Shown piece by piece: positions 34,487-43,719 of a DNA stretch of 64,000 nt (position 1 is its first letter; the number at the start of each line of letters is the position of its first letter). The position numbers were made by a program, and so were the translations under genes. Location of the stretch: positions 342,799-406,798 of the forward strand of contig CAYSQJ010000003.1 in assembly GCA_964433345.1 (NCBI GenBank), read 5' to 3'. The DNA comes from Ga0077527 sp964433345 (GTDB lineage: Bacteria > Pseudomonadota > Gammaproteobacteria > Burkholderiales > SG8-41). Under the pieces are notes generated by a model, which made no database searches, had not been told where the DNA came from, and worked only from the letters and a program-made list of their open reading frames with translations.

Positions 34487-36508
34487 TCAATCGAGCTTCA
34501 GGCATGCCGCGTCATGTCCGGGCCTGATCTCGCGCAGCGGCGGCACAGTCTCCCCGCACTCCGCCGTCGCCCGCGGACAGCGCGCCCGGAACACGCAGCC
34601 TGAATCCGGAGCCCCCAATGCCTCGCCGGCAATCCGCGGCGGCGCGCGCCGTGCCTCCACCGCCGGGTCGGGCACCGGCACCGACTCCAGCAGCAGCTGC
34701 GTATAGGGATGCAGCGGCTCGGCGTACAGCGCATCACGGTCGGCCATTTCCATCACCTGGCCGAGGTATATCACCATCACGCGGTCGGCGATGTGGCGCA
34801 CCACGGCAAGGTCGTGGGCAATGAACAGGTAACTCAGGCCGAGTTCGCGCTGCAAATCTTCCAGCAGGTTGACGATCTGCGCCTGTATCGACACGTCGAG
34901 TGCCGACACCGGTTCATCGCAGACAATGAAAGAGGGCTGCAGCGCCAGTGCCCGCGCGATGCCGGCGCGCTGGCGCTGGCCGCCGGAAAGCTGGTGCGGA
35001 TAACGCGCCGCCATGTCCGGACTGAGGCCGACCTGTTGCAGCAGTTCCTGCACCCTTGCACGCGCGGCGGCGACATCCCGCACAAGGCCATGCACACGCA
35101 AGGGCTCGCCGATGATCGCACCGAGGGTCATCCGCGGATTCAGCGCATGGTAGGGATCCTGGAAAATCACCTGCGCATTGCGACGATAGGCACGCAACAT
35201 GTCACCCGACAGGCGCGTCACTTCGGCACCGTCGAAAATGATGCTGCCCGCGGCCGATGCTTCCAGCCGCAGCAGCGCGCGCCCGACGGTGGTCTTGCCG
35301 CAGCCGGATTCACCGACCAGGCCCAGCGTCCTGCCGCGCGGGATGTCGAAGGACATCCCGGACACGGCGCGCAGCGGCGGTTGGCCGCGACCGCGAGGGT
35401 AGTGCACCGACAGGCCGCGCACCTGCAGCAGCGGTTGCGGCAAATCATCTTCGCCGCCGGGTGATGCCTGCCCGGGAAAGACAGGTTGCGATGCATCGAA
35501 TTCCGCCGCGCGCAGGCAGGCGGATAATCGTTGCGGCGCCACGGCCTGCAGTTCGGGTTGCTGCTGCGTGCAGGCATCGATGCGCCAGGCGCAGCGCGGC
35601 GCGAAACGGCAGCCCGGCGGCACATCCAGCAAATCCGGCGGCGCGCCATCGATGGTTTCCAGTCGCGCCCCGCGCGGCCGGTCGAGCCGCGGCACCGCGC
35701 GCAACAGTCCTGCCGTGTACGGATGCAGGGGCCGCGCGAACAATGCCGCCGCCGGCCCCTCTTCGGCAATGCGCGCCGCGTACATCACGCTGACACTGTC
35801 TGCGTAACGGGCAACAATGCCGAGGTTGTGGGTGATCAGCAGCAGCGCGATGCCCCGCTCGCGCGCGAGGTCGCGCAGCAGACCGAGAATCTGCGCCTGC
35901 AGCGTGACATCAAGCGCGGTGGTCGGCTCGTCGGCGATGATCAGCCGCGGATTGCAGGCGATCGCGGTGGCGATCACCACCCGCTGGCGCATGCCGCCGG
36001 AGAGCTGGTGGGGGTAGTCGTCGATGCGCCTTGCCGCATCCGGGATGCCGACCCTCTGCAGCAGTTCGATCGCGCGCGCACGGGCTGTGGCAGCGCTCAT
36101 GCCGAGATGGATGCGCAGCGGCTCGGCCACCTGGAAGCCTATGCGCAGCACGGGATTCAGCGCGCTCAGCGGGTCCTGGAAAATCATCGCGATGTCGCGG
36201 CCGCGGATCGCCGGCAGCGCGGAAGCCGGCAGTTGCAGCAGGTCGCGCCCGTCGAACACGATGCGGCCTTCGACCCGCGCCTGGTCCGCGAGCAGGCGCA
36301 GCACCGCCAGCGCCGACACCGACTTGCCGCAGCCCGACTCTCCGACCAGCGCCCGCACTTCGCCGGGTTTTATTTGCAGGGACAGCCCATCGACTGCGCG
36401 CAGGATCCCGCGCGGGGTGGTGAAACTCACATCAAGGTTTTCGACTTCCAGCAGCGCAGCGCCGGCCGATGCCGGCGGAGCGGGTGCCGCGGCGGACGTG
36501 CCGTCCAT
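34487..36508 (-). CDS. Peptide-type ABC transporter ATPase with two fused domains (DppD-DppF/GsiA-like)
   Basis: A protein of 673 aa with two complete ABC domains. Walker A sites are LVGESGCGKSVSALAVL near 54 and LVGESGCGKTTVGRALL near 394; signatures are QLSGGMRQRVVIATAIA and QLSGGQRQRAGIARALA. Each half has an oligopeptide-type C-terminal region (GCRFAPRCAWR after the first; FRARCPRATAECG near the end). It would drive uptake of peptides or related solutes such as glutathione or nickel complexes. No permease or binding-protein gene is next to it, so its partners lie elsewhere or are missing. Confidence 0.85.
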   Translation of the reverse strand: MDGTSAAAPAPPASAGAALLEVENLDVSFTTPRGILRAVDGLSLQIKPGEVRALVGESGCGKSVSALAVLRLLADQARVEGRIVFDGRDLLQLPASALPAIRGRDIAMIFQDPLSALNPVLRIGFQVAEPLRIHLGMSAATARARAIELLQRVGIPDAARRIDDYPHQLSGGMRQRVVIATAIACNPRLIIADEPTTALDVTLQAQILGLLRDLARERGIALLLITHNLGIVARYADSVSVMYAARIAEEGPAAALFARPLHPYTAGLLRAVPRLDRPRGARLETIDGAPPDLLDVPPGCRFAPRCAWRIDACTQQQPELQAVAPQRLSACLRAAEFDASQPVFPGQASPGGEDDLPQPLLQVRGLSVHYPRGRGQPPLRAVSGMSFDIPRGRTLGLVGESGCGKTTVGRALLRLEASAAGSIIFDGAEVTRLSGDMLRAYRRNAQVIFQDPYHALNPRMTLGAIIGEPLRVHGLVRDVAAARARVQELLQQVGLSPDMAARYPHQLSGGQRQRAGIARALALQPSFIVCDEPVSALDVSIQAQIVNLLEDLQRELGLSYLFIAHDLAVVRHIADRVMVIYLGQVMEMADRDALYAEPLHPYTQLLLESVPVPDPAVEARRAPPRIAGEALGAPDSGCVFRARCPRATAECGETVPPLREIRPGHDAACLKLD

Positions 36509-36516
36509 GCCGGGTT

Positions 36517-39500
36517 TCAGTCGAGCGCCGCCGCCAGCACGCGCGCGACGTGCAGCGCCTCGCGCCTGGCGCCGTCGTGAATCTGGTGCCGGCAGCTGGT
36601 GCCGTCAGCGACGATCAGCGTGTGTTCGCCGGCCTCGCGCACCTTGGGCAGCAGGGTAAGCTCCGCCATGCGCATCGATGTGTCGTAATGGCGCGCCTCG
36701 TAGCCGAAGCTGCCGGCCATGCCGCAGCAGCTCGATTCGATGGTTTCCACCTTCAGCCCGGGCACCAGGCCCAGCACCTTCTGCACCGCGGGCATCGCGG
36801 CGAAAGCCTTCTGGTGGCAATGGCCATGCAGCAGCGCCTTGACCTGCGGCAGCGCCTTCAGCTTCAGCTGCAGGCACCCGGCATCGTGTTCACGGGCAAT
36901 GAATTCCTCGAACAGCAGCGCCTGCTGAGCCAGCGCGGAAGCGTCGGCACCCGGCAGCAGCGACAGGAACTCGTCGCGCAGCGAGAACAGGCAGGACGGC
37001 TCTAGACCGAGCACCGGCAGGCCGCGTTCAATGTACGGTTTGAGCACGCCGATCATGCGCTGCGCTTCCGCCCGTGCCTCCTCGACCAGTCCACCGGCGA
37101 GGAAGGTGCGGCCGCAACACAGGGGGCGTGTCTCGCCCGCCGGCTGCGGCAGGTGCACCGTGTAGCCGGCCGCCTGCAGAACCTGCAAGGCGGCGCGGGC
37201 GTTTTCCGGCTCGAAGTAAGTATTGAAGGTGTCGACGAACAGCACGACTTCGCCAACCTCGGCTCCCTCGCCCCGCGACGCGGGGAGAGGGTTGGGGTCA
37301 AGGGAACACTTGGAGCGAAGCAGAGGAGCAAGGGCATCAACGGGGCTGCTGTGCCCCCTCACCCTGCCCCTCTCCCCCAAAAGCTTGGGGGAGAGGGAAT
37401 GAAAAGCATCGCTGCGCCAGGCCGGCAGCGAACGCTTCGAGGCAAAGCCGAGGAAGGGCTTCGCCAGTGGCTGCAGCAGATTGAGCAACGGCGCCGCCCG
37501 TTTCGCCCAGGGCGCGTAGCGCGGCAGGAAGGCGATCAGGCGCTCCTTCAGCGGCAGCCCGTGGTGGCGCCGCCAGTGGTGCAGCCACTCGACTTTCATT
37601 TTCGCCATGTCGACGCCGGTCGGGCATTCGCGCTTGCAGCCCTTGCAGGACACGCAGAGCTCCATCGCATCGCGCACGGCCTTCGAAGTCAGTGCGTCGG
37701 GCCCGAGTTGGCCCGACAGGGCCAGCCGCAGTGTGTTGGCACGGCCGCGGGTCAGGTGCTGCTCCTCGCGGGTGACGCGGTACGAGGGGCACATGGTGCC
37801 GGCGTCGAACTTGCGGCAATGGCCGTTGTTGTTACACATCTCGACGGCCTTGTCGAAACCACCCCACTCTGACCAGTCGAGTACCGTTTCCGGCGGCTTC
37901 GCCTCGTAGCCCGGCTTGAACCGGAACAGGCTGCGGTCGTCCTGTTTCGACGGGCGCACTATCTTGCCCGGGTTCATCAGGCCTTTCGGATCGAGCAGAT
38001 CCTTGATTTCCCCGAAGGCAGCGGTCAGCTTGGGACCGAAAAAGGGCGCAATCCATTCCGAGCGCACCAGGCCGTCGCCGTGTTCTCCGGAGTACGAACC
38101 CTTGTACTGTTTGACCAGTGCCGCAGCTTCCTCGGCAATCGCGCGCATTTTCTGCGCACCGTCGCGGCGCATGTCGAGGATGGGCCGCACATGCAGGCAG
38201 CCGACCGAGGCATGGGCGTACCAGGTCCCTTTCGTGCCGTGCTTGTGGAACACCTGCGTCAGGCGGTCGGTGTATTCGGCGAGGTGCTCCAGCGGCACCG
38301 CGCAATCCTCGATGAAGGACACCGGCTTGCCGTCGCCCTTCATCGACATCATGATGTTGAGGCCCGCCTTGCGCACTTCCCAGAACTCGCGCTGCAGCGC
38401 CGGGTCGACAACCTCGACCACGCTGCCGGGCAGCCCGCGGTCGGCCATCAATTCACCCAGTTGCTTCAGCCGGCGCAGCTGTTCATCGTGGTCCTCGCCC
38501 GCGAATTCCACCAGCAGGATCGCATCGGGCTCACCCTTTACGCAGCGGTCAACGATGGGCCTGAAGGCGGGATTGCCGCGGGCAAGATCGATCATCGTGC
38601 GGTCGACCAGTTCCACCGCCGCCGGTTTCAGCCCGACGATGTGCTGCGGGGCCTCCATCGACTGGTAGAAGGTCGGGAAATGGCATATGCCCAGTGTCTT
38701 GTGTTTCGGCAATGGCGACAGTTTCAGCTCGATGCGCCGCGAGAAGGCCAGCGTGCCCTCGGAACCGACCAGCAGGTGAGCCATGTTCGCACCAGGCGGC
38801 AGCATCATGTCGAGGTTGTAGCCGCCGACACGGCGCAGCACCTTGGGATAACGGTGTTCGATTTCCTCGGCTTCGCGGGTCGCGATCTCCGCAATGCGGC
38901 GGACAATTTCGCGATAACGCTCGCTGCCGTCGAGCTGCGACAGGTCCTGGGGCAGCAGGCCGAAGCGGCAGACCTCGCCGTCGGCAAGCCAGGCATCGAT
39001 GCCCAGCACGTTGTGCACCATGTTGCCGTATTCGATCGAGCGCGAGCCGCAGGAATTGTTGCCGGTCATGCCGCCGATGGTCGCCTGAGCGCTGGTCGAG
39101 ACATCGACCGGAAACCACAAGCCGTGCGGCTTGAGCCAGGCGTTGAGGTGATCAAGCACGAGACCCGGCTGCACCACGACCCGGCGCGCGTCACGGTCGA
39201 AGGTGATGATTTCGTTGAGGTGTTTCGACACATCGAGCACCAGCGCGGCGCCGACAGTCTGACCGCACTGCGAGGTGCCGCCGCCGCGCGGCAGCACCGG
39301 CACGCCGGCCTCGATACCGATCTGCAGTGCCGCCAGCGCGTCATTGTCGTCGCGGGGGATGACCACGCCGACGGGTTCGATCTGGTAAATCGAGGCGTCG
39401 GTGGAATAACGGCCGCGGGAGGCTGCATCGAACAGCACTTCGCCGCGGATTTCGCGGCGAAGCTTGCGCGCGAGAGCGCTGCGGTCCGGTGAGGACCGGA

Positions 39501-39531
39501 CGACATGCACCGCCTTCGCCGGAGCGTTCAT
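36517..39531 (-). CDS. FAD-binding and Fe-S-binding oxidoreductase (YdiJ/D-lactate dehydrogenase-like)
   Basis: A protein of 1004 aa. The N-terminal FAD_binding_4 domain has LPRGGGTSQCGQTVGAALVL near 75 and GGMTGNNSCGSRSIEYGN near 154. A C-terminal Fe-S part has CNNNGHCRKFDAGTMCPSYR near 565, CVSCKGCKRECPTGVD near 624, and two CCG domains (CCGRTFLAGG and ESSCCGMAGSFG). Such fusions oxidise D-2-hydroxyacids (D-lactate, glycolate or 2-hydroxyglutarate) at the membrane. Odd feature: residues about 709-758 are the translation of a dispersed palindromic repeat, inserted in frame between the Fe-S and CCG regions. The ATG at 39531 is the first usable start. Confidence 0.85.
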   Translation of the reverse strand: MNAPAKAVHVVRSSPDRSALARKLRREIRGEVLFDAASRGRYSTDASIYQIEPVGVVIPRDDNDALAALQIGIEAGVPVLPRGGGTSQCGQTVGAALVLDVSKHLNEIITFDRDARRVVVQPGLVLDHLNAWLKPHGLWFPVDVSTSAQATIGGMTGNNSCGSRSIEYGNMVHNVLGIDAWLADGEVCRFGLLPQDLSQLDGSERYREIVRRIAEIATREAEEIEHRYPKVLRRVGGYNLDMMLPPGANMAHLLVGSEGTLAFSRRIELKLSPLPKHKTLGICHFPTFYQSMEAPQHIVGLKPAAVELVDRTMIDLARGNPAFRPIVDRCVKGEPDAILLVEFAGEDHDEQLRRLKQLGELMADRGLPGSVVEVVDPALQREFWEVRKAGLNIMMSMKGDGKPVSFIEDCAVPLEHLAEYTDRLTQVFHKHGTKGTWYAHASVGCLHVRPILDMRRDGAQKMRAIAEEAAALVKQYKGSYSGEHGDGLVRSEWIAPFFGPKLTAAFGEIKDLLDPKGLMNPGKIVRPSKQDDRSLFRFKPGYEAKPPETVLDWSEWGGFDKAVEMCNNNGHCRKFDAGTMCPSYRVTREEQHLTRGRANTLRLALSGQLGPDALTSKAVRDAMELCVSCKGCKRECPTGVDMAKMKVEWLHHWRRHHGLPLKERLIAFLPRYAPWAKRAAPLLNLLQPLAKPFLGFASKRSLPAWRSDAFHSLSPKLLGERGRVRGHSSPVDALAPLLRSKCSLDPNPLPASRGEGAEVGEVVLFVDTFNTYFEPENARAALQVLQAAGYTVHLPQPAGETRPLCCGRTFLAGGLVEEARAEAQRMIGVLKPYIERGLPVLGLEPSCLFSLRDEFLSLLPGADASALAQQALLFEEFIAREHDAGCLQLKLKALPQVKALLHGHCHQKAFAAMPAVQKVLGLVPGLKVETIESSCCGMAGSFGYEARHYDTSMRMAELTLLPKVREAGEHTLIVADGTSCRHQIHDGARREALHVARVLAAALD
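37264..37400. repeat. GC-rich palindromic repeat inserted in frame in the oxidoreductase gene
   Basis: CCCCGCGACGCGGGGAGAGG (37271 onward) and CTCTCCCCCAAAAGCTTGGG (37370 onward) are hairpins, joined by GGGAACACTTGGAGCGAAGC (from 37302). A matching arrangement lies in the intergenic region at 51971-52060 (CGCGGGGAGAGGGTTAGGGT, then GGAACCACTTAAAGCGAAGC), showing the same repeat family. Here it adds about 46-50 codons to the protein. Confidence 0.8.
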
Positions 39532-39681
39532 CGTGCAGCCTCCGTGGGGTTATTACCCTTAAATCTTGAGTGTTTACCGATTCTTCGTGATTTTTTCATC
39601 ATCATGGTTTCTCAGGATTCTCAAGGGCGAAGGCCGGAAGGCGTGTGCGCTTGCTCGCTTCGCTCACCACGCGCCCGCCCA

Positions 39682-40377
39682 TCACTTCGGCCCGCCACCC
39701 AGGGCCTCCATCACCATCACCAGCTTGTTCGCAAGATGGTCACGCAGCAGCATCTGCAGCTTCGCGCCATCGCGGCGGGTCAGCGCCTCGATCATTTCTT
39801 CATGTTCCTTCACCGCCTTGTTCCAGCGCTCGCCCGACAGGTTGGCGAGGTAACGCGCGCGTTTGACATGAGCGTTCATCGCACGCCAGGCCTGGGCCAG
39901 CGTGGCATTGCCGGCGCAGTCGATGATGCGCTGGTGGATCTGCTGGTTGTAGCGGAAGTACTGCGCCAGTTCGCCGCGGGCATGGTGGGCGAGCATGTGG
40001 TAATGCAGCGCGCGGATGTCGGCGATGTCGGTTTCAGATGCATTGCGGCAGGCGAGGTCTCCGGCCAGCGCTTCCAGCGCACCGAGCACGACGAAGACCT
40101 CCTGCATTTTTTCCGGCTTCAGCGCCGCCACCACCGCGCCTCGGTTGGGCAGCAGTTCGACCAGGCCTTCGGAGGCGAGGAACTTGATCGCCTCGCGCAG
40201 GGGCGTGCGCGAGGTGCCCAGCCGTTCGGCCAGCACCCGTTCGTTGAGCTTGGTTTCCGGCGCCAGTTCGCCCTGCACGATCAGGTCGCGCAGCTGGTCG
40301 ACCACGGTTTCATGCAGCAGTCGGCGGTCGGCCAGCGAAGTCACGTTGGAGGTGTTCGGGAAAGGGGTCGTCAGCAT
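39682..40377 (-). CDS. GntR-family transcriptional regulator (FCD/FadR subgroup)
   Basis: A protein of 231 aa. The winged helix spans about 20-85 with VVDQLRDLIVQGELAPETKL and ERLGTSRTPLREAIKFLASE; the C-terminal FCD ligand domain has residues such as YNQQIHQRIIDCAGN and LANLSGERWNKAVKEHEEMI with the metal-binding His/Asp pattern. The ATG at 40377 follows a GGAG site; longer in-frame extension crosses the promoter region. It is divergent from the aminotransferase gene at 40576, and two TTTGTATGCA-type half sites lie between them. Effectors of FCD regulators are usually carboxylates. Confidence 0.88.
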   Translation of the reverse strand: MLTTPFPNTSNVTSLADRRLLHETVVDQLRDLIVQGELAPETKLNERVLAERLGTSRTPLREAIKFLASEGLVELLPNRGAVVAALKPEKMQEVFVVLGALEALAGDLACRNASETDIADIRALHYHMLAHHARGELAQYFRYNQQIHQRIIDCAGNATLAQAWRAMNAHVKRARYLANLSGERWNKAVKEHEEMIEALTRRDGAKLQMLLRDHLANKLVMVMEALGGGPK

Positions 40378-40388
40378 GGTGTGCTCCG

Positions 40389-40509
40389 TTTGTATGCATA
40401 ATACCTTCGATCCGGATTTCAGGCAATTTATAATACGCAATAAAAACATATACTTATTATTAATCCCGCTCCGGACGCGCCAAGCTCGGCATATTTTGCA
40501 TACAAAAAA
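40389..40509. promoter_or_regulatory. Divergent regulatory region with two TTTGTATGCA/TTTGCATACAAA sites
   Basis: TTTGTATGCATAA (40389-40401) and TTTGCATACAAA (40495-40506) are inverted copies of one near-palindrome, matching at 11 of 12 bases. One lies just before the GntR gene and one 70 bp before the aminotransferase start. FCD-type GntR repressors bind such AT-rich TnGTATACnA sites, so autoregulation and control of the divergent gene are likely. The conserved AT-rich motif lies between them at 40439-40463. Confidence 0.6.
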
Positions 40510-40575
40510 TGATTGCTCTGGCGGTACCGCAGGTTTACCATGCAGGCTCATCCACTCCCGTTCTGGAGCCCGATC

Positions 40576-41772
40576 ATGAGCCACACCGCCGGCCGCCACT
40601 TCCTGCAGATCCCCGGACCGAGCACCGTCCCCGAGCGCGTGATGCGCGCCATCGACATGCCGGTGATCGACCACCGCGGGCCCGAATTCGCGCAGCTCGG
40701 CAAGGACGTGCTGGCCGGGATGAAGCGCGTGTTCAGGACCGCCGGTGATGTGGTGATCTATCCGGCTTCCGGCACCGGCGCCTGGGAAGCCGCGCTGGTC
40801 AACACGCTGTCGCCCGGCGACACGGTGCTGATGGTCGAAACCGGCCAGTTCGCGACGCTGTGGAAAAACCTCGCGCTGCGCCTCGGCCTCAAACCGGAGT
40901 TCATCAGCGGCGACTGGCGTCATGGCGCCGACCCCGCCGCGATCGAGACGCGTCTGCTTGACGACAAGGCTCATGCGATCAAGGCAGTCTGCGTGGTGCA
41001 CAACGAAACCTCCACCGGAGCGACTTCGCGCATCGGCGAGGTGCGCAAGGCCATAGACCGCGCAAAACATCCCGCGCTGTTCATGGTGGACACCATCTCG
41101 GGCCTGGGCTCGATCGATTATCGTCACGACGAATGGGGCGTTGACGTCACCGTCGCCGGTTCGCAGAAGGGCCTGATGCTGCCGCCGGGCCTGTCCTTCA
41201 ATGCGATCTCAGCGAAGGCGCTCGCCGCCAGCAAGAACGCCAAGCTGCCCTGTTCGTACTGGTCCTGGGAAGAAATGCTTGCCCCCAACAAGAACGGCTT
41301 CTTTCCCTACACGCCGGCGACCAACCTGCTCTACGGCCTGCGCGAGGCGCTGCGCATGCTCGAAGAGGAAGGTTTCGACCATGTGTTTGCGCGCCACCAG
41401 CGCCACGCCGAAGCCACACGCCGCGCGGTGAACGCCTGGGGCCTCGAGATCCTCTGCCAGAACCCGGCCGAATACTCGCCGGTGCTGACCGCGGTGCTGA
41501 TGCCCGCCGGCCACAGCGAGGTCGCCTTCCGCAAGGTCGTGCTCGAGCACTTCAACATGTCGCTGGGCAGCGGGCTCGGCAAAATCGCCGACAAGGTGTT
41601 CCGCATCGGCCACCTCGGCGATTTCAACGACCTCACGCTGCTCGGCACGCTTGCCGGCGTGGAGATGGGCCTCGAACTCGCCGGCGTGCCGCACAAAAAG
41701 GGCGGCGTCACCGCCGCGATGAATTACCTGACCGGCGAAAAAACTCCGGCACGTGCTGCCAGGGCAGCCTGA
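40576..41772 (+). CDS. Serine-glyoxylate/alanine-glyoxylate aminotransferase family protein
   Basis: A class V aminotransferase of 398 aa. Start MSHTAGRHFLQIPGPSTVPE, then VVIYPASGTGAWEAALVNTL near 60, VVHNETSTGATSRIGEVRKA near 142, FMVDTISGLGSIDYRHDEWG near 175 with the PLP-ring Asp, and the Schiff-base lysine in VAGSQKGLMLPPGL near 203. The FNMSLGSGLGKIADKVFRIG block near the end is typical of SgaA. It transfers the serine amino group to glyoxylate, giving hydroxypyruvate. The ATG at 40576 has GGAG 8 bases upstream. A GntR repressor gene is divergent. Confidence 0.85.
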   Translation: MSHTAGRHFLQIPGPSTVPERVMRAIDMPVIDHRGPEFAQLGKDVLAGMKRVFRTAGDVVIYPASGTGAWEAALVNTLSPGDTVLMVETGQFATLWKNLALRLGLKPEFISGDWRHGADPAAIETRLLDDKAHAIKAVCVVHNETSTGATSRIGEVRKAIDRAKHPALFMVDTISGLGSIDYRHDEWGVDVTVAGSQKGLMLPPGLSFNAISAKALAASKNAKLPCSYWSWEEMLAPNKNGFFPYTPATNLLYGLREALRMLEEEGFDHVFARHQRHAEATRRAVNAWGLEILCQNPAEYSPVLTAVLMPAGHSEVAFRKVVLEHFNMSLGSGLGKIADKVFRIGHLGDFNDLTLLGTLAGVEMGLELAGVPHKKGGVTAAMNYLTGEKTPARAARAA

Positions 41773-41948
41773 GCTGCTGTGCATCGCGCCGCCGGCACGC
41801 GGCGCGATGCCTGAAGCTCGAGTACAAGCTCAAGCACAAATCGAAGTCCACATCGTGCCGATGCGGTGGTATGCTCGTCTTCCGACCGGAACCGATCTGT
41901 CTGATCACAGCAGACGAGTTCCGGGGTTACATCCATAACGGAGGAGTC

Positions 41949-42914
41949 ATGATCAAACACTCAGCAATCGTCATCGCCGCGCTGTTTGCAGCCGCGCCCG
42001 CAGCCCACGCCCAGTCGTCCTATCCTGAACGCCCCATCCGCATGATCGTGCCCTTCGCCCCCGGCGGCGGCAGCGACATCAGCGCACGCACCATGACCGA
42101 TGCCTTCGGCGCCGCGCTGGGCACCACCATCGTCGTCGACAACCGTCCCGGTGCCGGCAGCACGCTGGGCGCGGATATTGCCAGCAAGGCCTCACCCGAC
42201 GGTTACACCCTGTTCCTCGGCAACATCAGCCTCGCATTCAACGCCGCGCTGTACAAAAAACTGCCTTTCAACGCGATCCGCGATTTCGCGCCGATTTCGC
42301 TGGCGACCGAACAGCCCAACATCATCGTCACCCATCCCTCGCTGCCGGCCAGGAATTTCCAGGAATTCATTGCGCTGGCGAAGAAGGAGCCCGGCAAGCT
42401 GACCTACGGTTCCGCGGGTCTTGGTTCGGGCACCCACCTGGCAATGGAAATGCTGATGATGTCGCAGAAAATCAAGCTGGTGCACGTGCCGTACAAGGGC
42501 ACCGGCCCGGCGGTCACCGCGCTGCTCGGCAACGAAACCAACGCCTTCATGTCGACTTTCGCCTCAGCGCTGCCCCATGTCAAAAGCGGCCGGCTGCGCG
42601 GCATTGCGGTGACGACCAGGTCCCGCTCGTCGGCTTTGCCGGACGTGCCCACGGTTGAACAGTCCGGGGTGCCGGGATTCGAGTACGCCACCTGGTATGG
42701 AATACTGACGCAGGCCGCCGTGCCCAAGCCGATCGTCGAAAAGCTCAACAAGACCATCGTCGCCGTGATGAGCACGCCGGAGATGAAACAACGCTACGAT
42801 CGCCAGGGCATGCAGGCCATCCCGGGCACTTCGGCGGATTTCGTCAAACATCTCCGCGCCGAAACCGACAAGTGGGCGAAGGTCGTGCGCGACGCCAAGA
42901 TCCCGCAGCAATAA
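41949..42914 (+). CDS. Bug/TctC-family periplasmic receptor
   Basis: A protein of 321 aa. A signal peptide of about 22 residues ends in AAHAQ; the mature part begins SYPERPIRMIVPFAPGGGSD, the family's first ligand loop, with HVPYKGTGPAVTALLGNETN near 180 and the AVPKPIVEKLNKTIVAVMST end. GGAGGAG precedes the ATG at 41949. It is an orphan without TctAB. Its position upstream of a crotonase, an alpha/beta hydrolase and an acyl-CoA dehydrogenase suggests uptake of an organic acid degraded by them; this is inference. Confidence 0.85.
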   Translation: MIKHSAIVIAALFAAAPAAHAQSSYPERPIRMIVPFAPGGGSDISARTMTDAFGAALGTTIVVDNRPGAGSTLGADIASKASPDGYTLFLGNISLAFNAALYKKLPFNAIRDFAPISLATEQPNIIVTHPSLPARNFQEFIALAKKEPGKLTYGSAGLGSGTHLAMEMLMMSQKIKLVHVPYKGTGPAVTALLGNETNAFMSTFASALPHVKSGRLRGIAVTTRSRSSALPDVPTVEQSGVPGFEYATWYGILTQAAVPKPIVEKLNKTIVAVMSTPEMKQRYDRQGMQAIPGTSADFVKHLRAETDKWAKVVRDAKIPQQ

Positions 42915-42939
42915 GGTCCGCGATGCACGCCGTCACGCC

Positions 42940-43719
42940 ATGACCGACAGCATCCTCCCCGCGCGTGACGGCGACATTGCGACCATCACCCTCAACCGCC
43001 CGGAACGGCTCAACGCGCTGAACCGGGGAATGTGGCAGGCACTCGGCGACACCCTGCGCCAACTGTCGGCCGATGACACTCTGCGCTGCATCGTGCTGCG
43101 CGGTGCCGGCGGCAAGGCTTTCGCCGCCGGCGCCGACATCGCTGAATTCGCCAGCGAACGCGCCGATGCGCGCCAGGCCAAGGCGTACGGCGAACTGATC
43201 CACGCCACGATGCAGGCGGTCGCGCAGTGCAAACACCCTACGGTCGCGCTGATCGAAGGCGCCTGCGTCGGCGGCGGCCTCGAAATCGCGGCAATGTGTG
43301 ACATGCGCATCTGCGGCAGTTCCAGCCGCTTCGGCGTGCCGATCAGCAAACTCGGCCTGACCATGGGTTACGGCGAACTCGCCGGCCTGCTGGCACTGGT
43401 CGGCCGCGCGGTGGCGCTGGAAATCCTGCTCGAGGGCCGCGTGTTCACCGCCGACGAGGCGTACCACAAGGGCCTGGTCAATCGCGTGGTGCCCGATGCC
43501 GACGTGGAACAGGAAAGTTATGCGCTGGCGCGGCGCATCGCCGACGGCGCACCGCTGGTCGCGCGCTGGCACAAGCAGTTCATCGAACGCCTGACCCCCG
43601 GCGTCGACATTCCGCCAGCCGATTGGGACGAAGGTTTCGCCTGTTTCGACACCGAGGACTATCGCGAGGGCGTGCGCGCCTTCATGGCCAAGACCAAACC
43701 TGACTTCAAGGGACGCTGA
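42940..43719 (+). CDS. Enoyl-CoA hydratase/isomerase (crotonase family)
   Basis: A protein of 259 aa. Oxyanion-hole segments are AFAAGADIAEFASE near 62 and EGACVGGGLEIAAMCDMR near 106; the later SRFGVPISKLGLTMGYGELA contains the region of the second acidic residue. It is a close paralogue of the crotonase at 29213-29998 over its full length, including LVARWHKQFIERLTP. It overlaps the next gene by one base (TGATG), so the two are coupled. The exact enoyl-CoA substrate is not determined. Confidence 0.85.
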   Translation: MTDSILPARDGDIATITLNRPERLNALNRGMWQALGDTLRQLSADDTLRCIVLRGAGGKAFAAGADIAEFASERADARQAKAYGELIHATMQAVAQCKHPTVALIEGACVGGGLEIAAMCDMRICGSSSRFGVPISKLGLTMGYGELAGLLALVGRAVALEILLEGRVFTADEAYHKGLVNRVVPDADVEQESYALARRIADGAPLVARWHKQFIERLTPGVDIPPADWDEGFACFDTEDYREGVRAFMAKTKPDFKGR

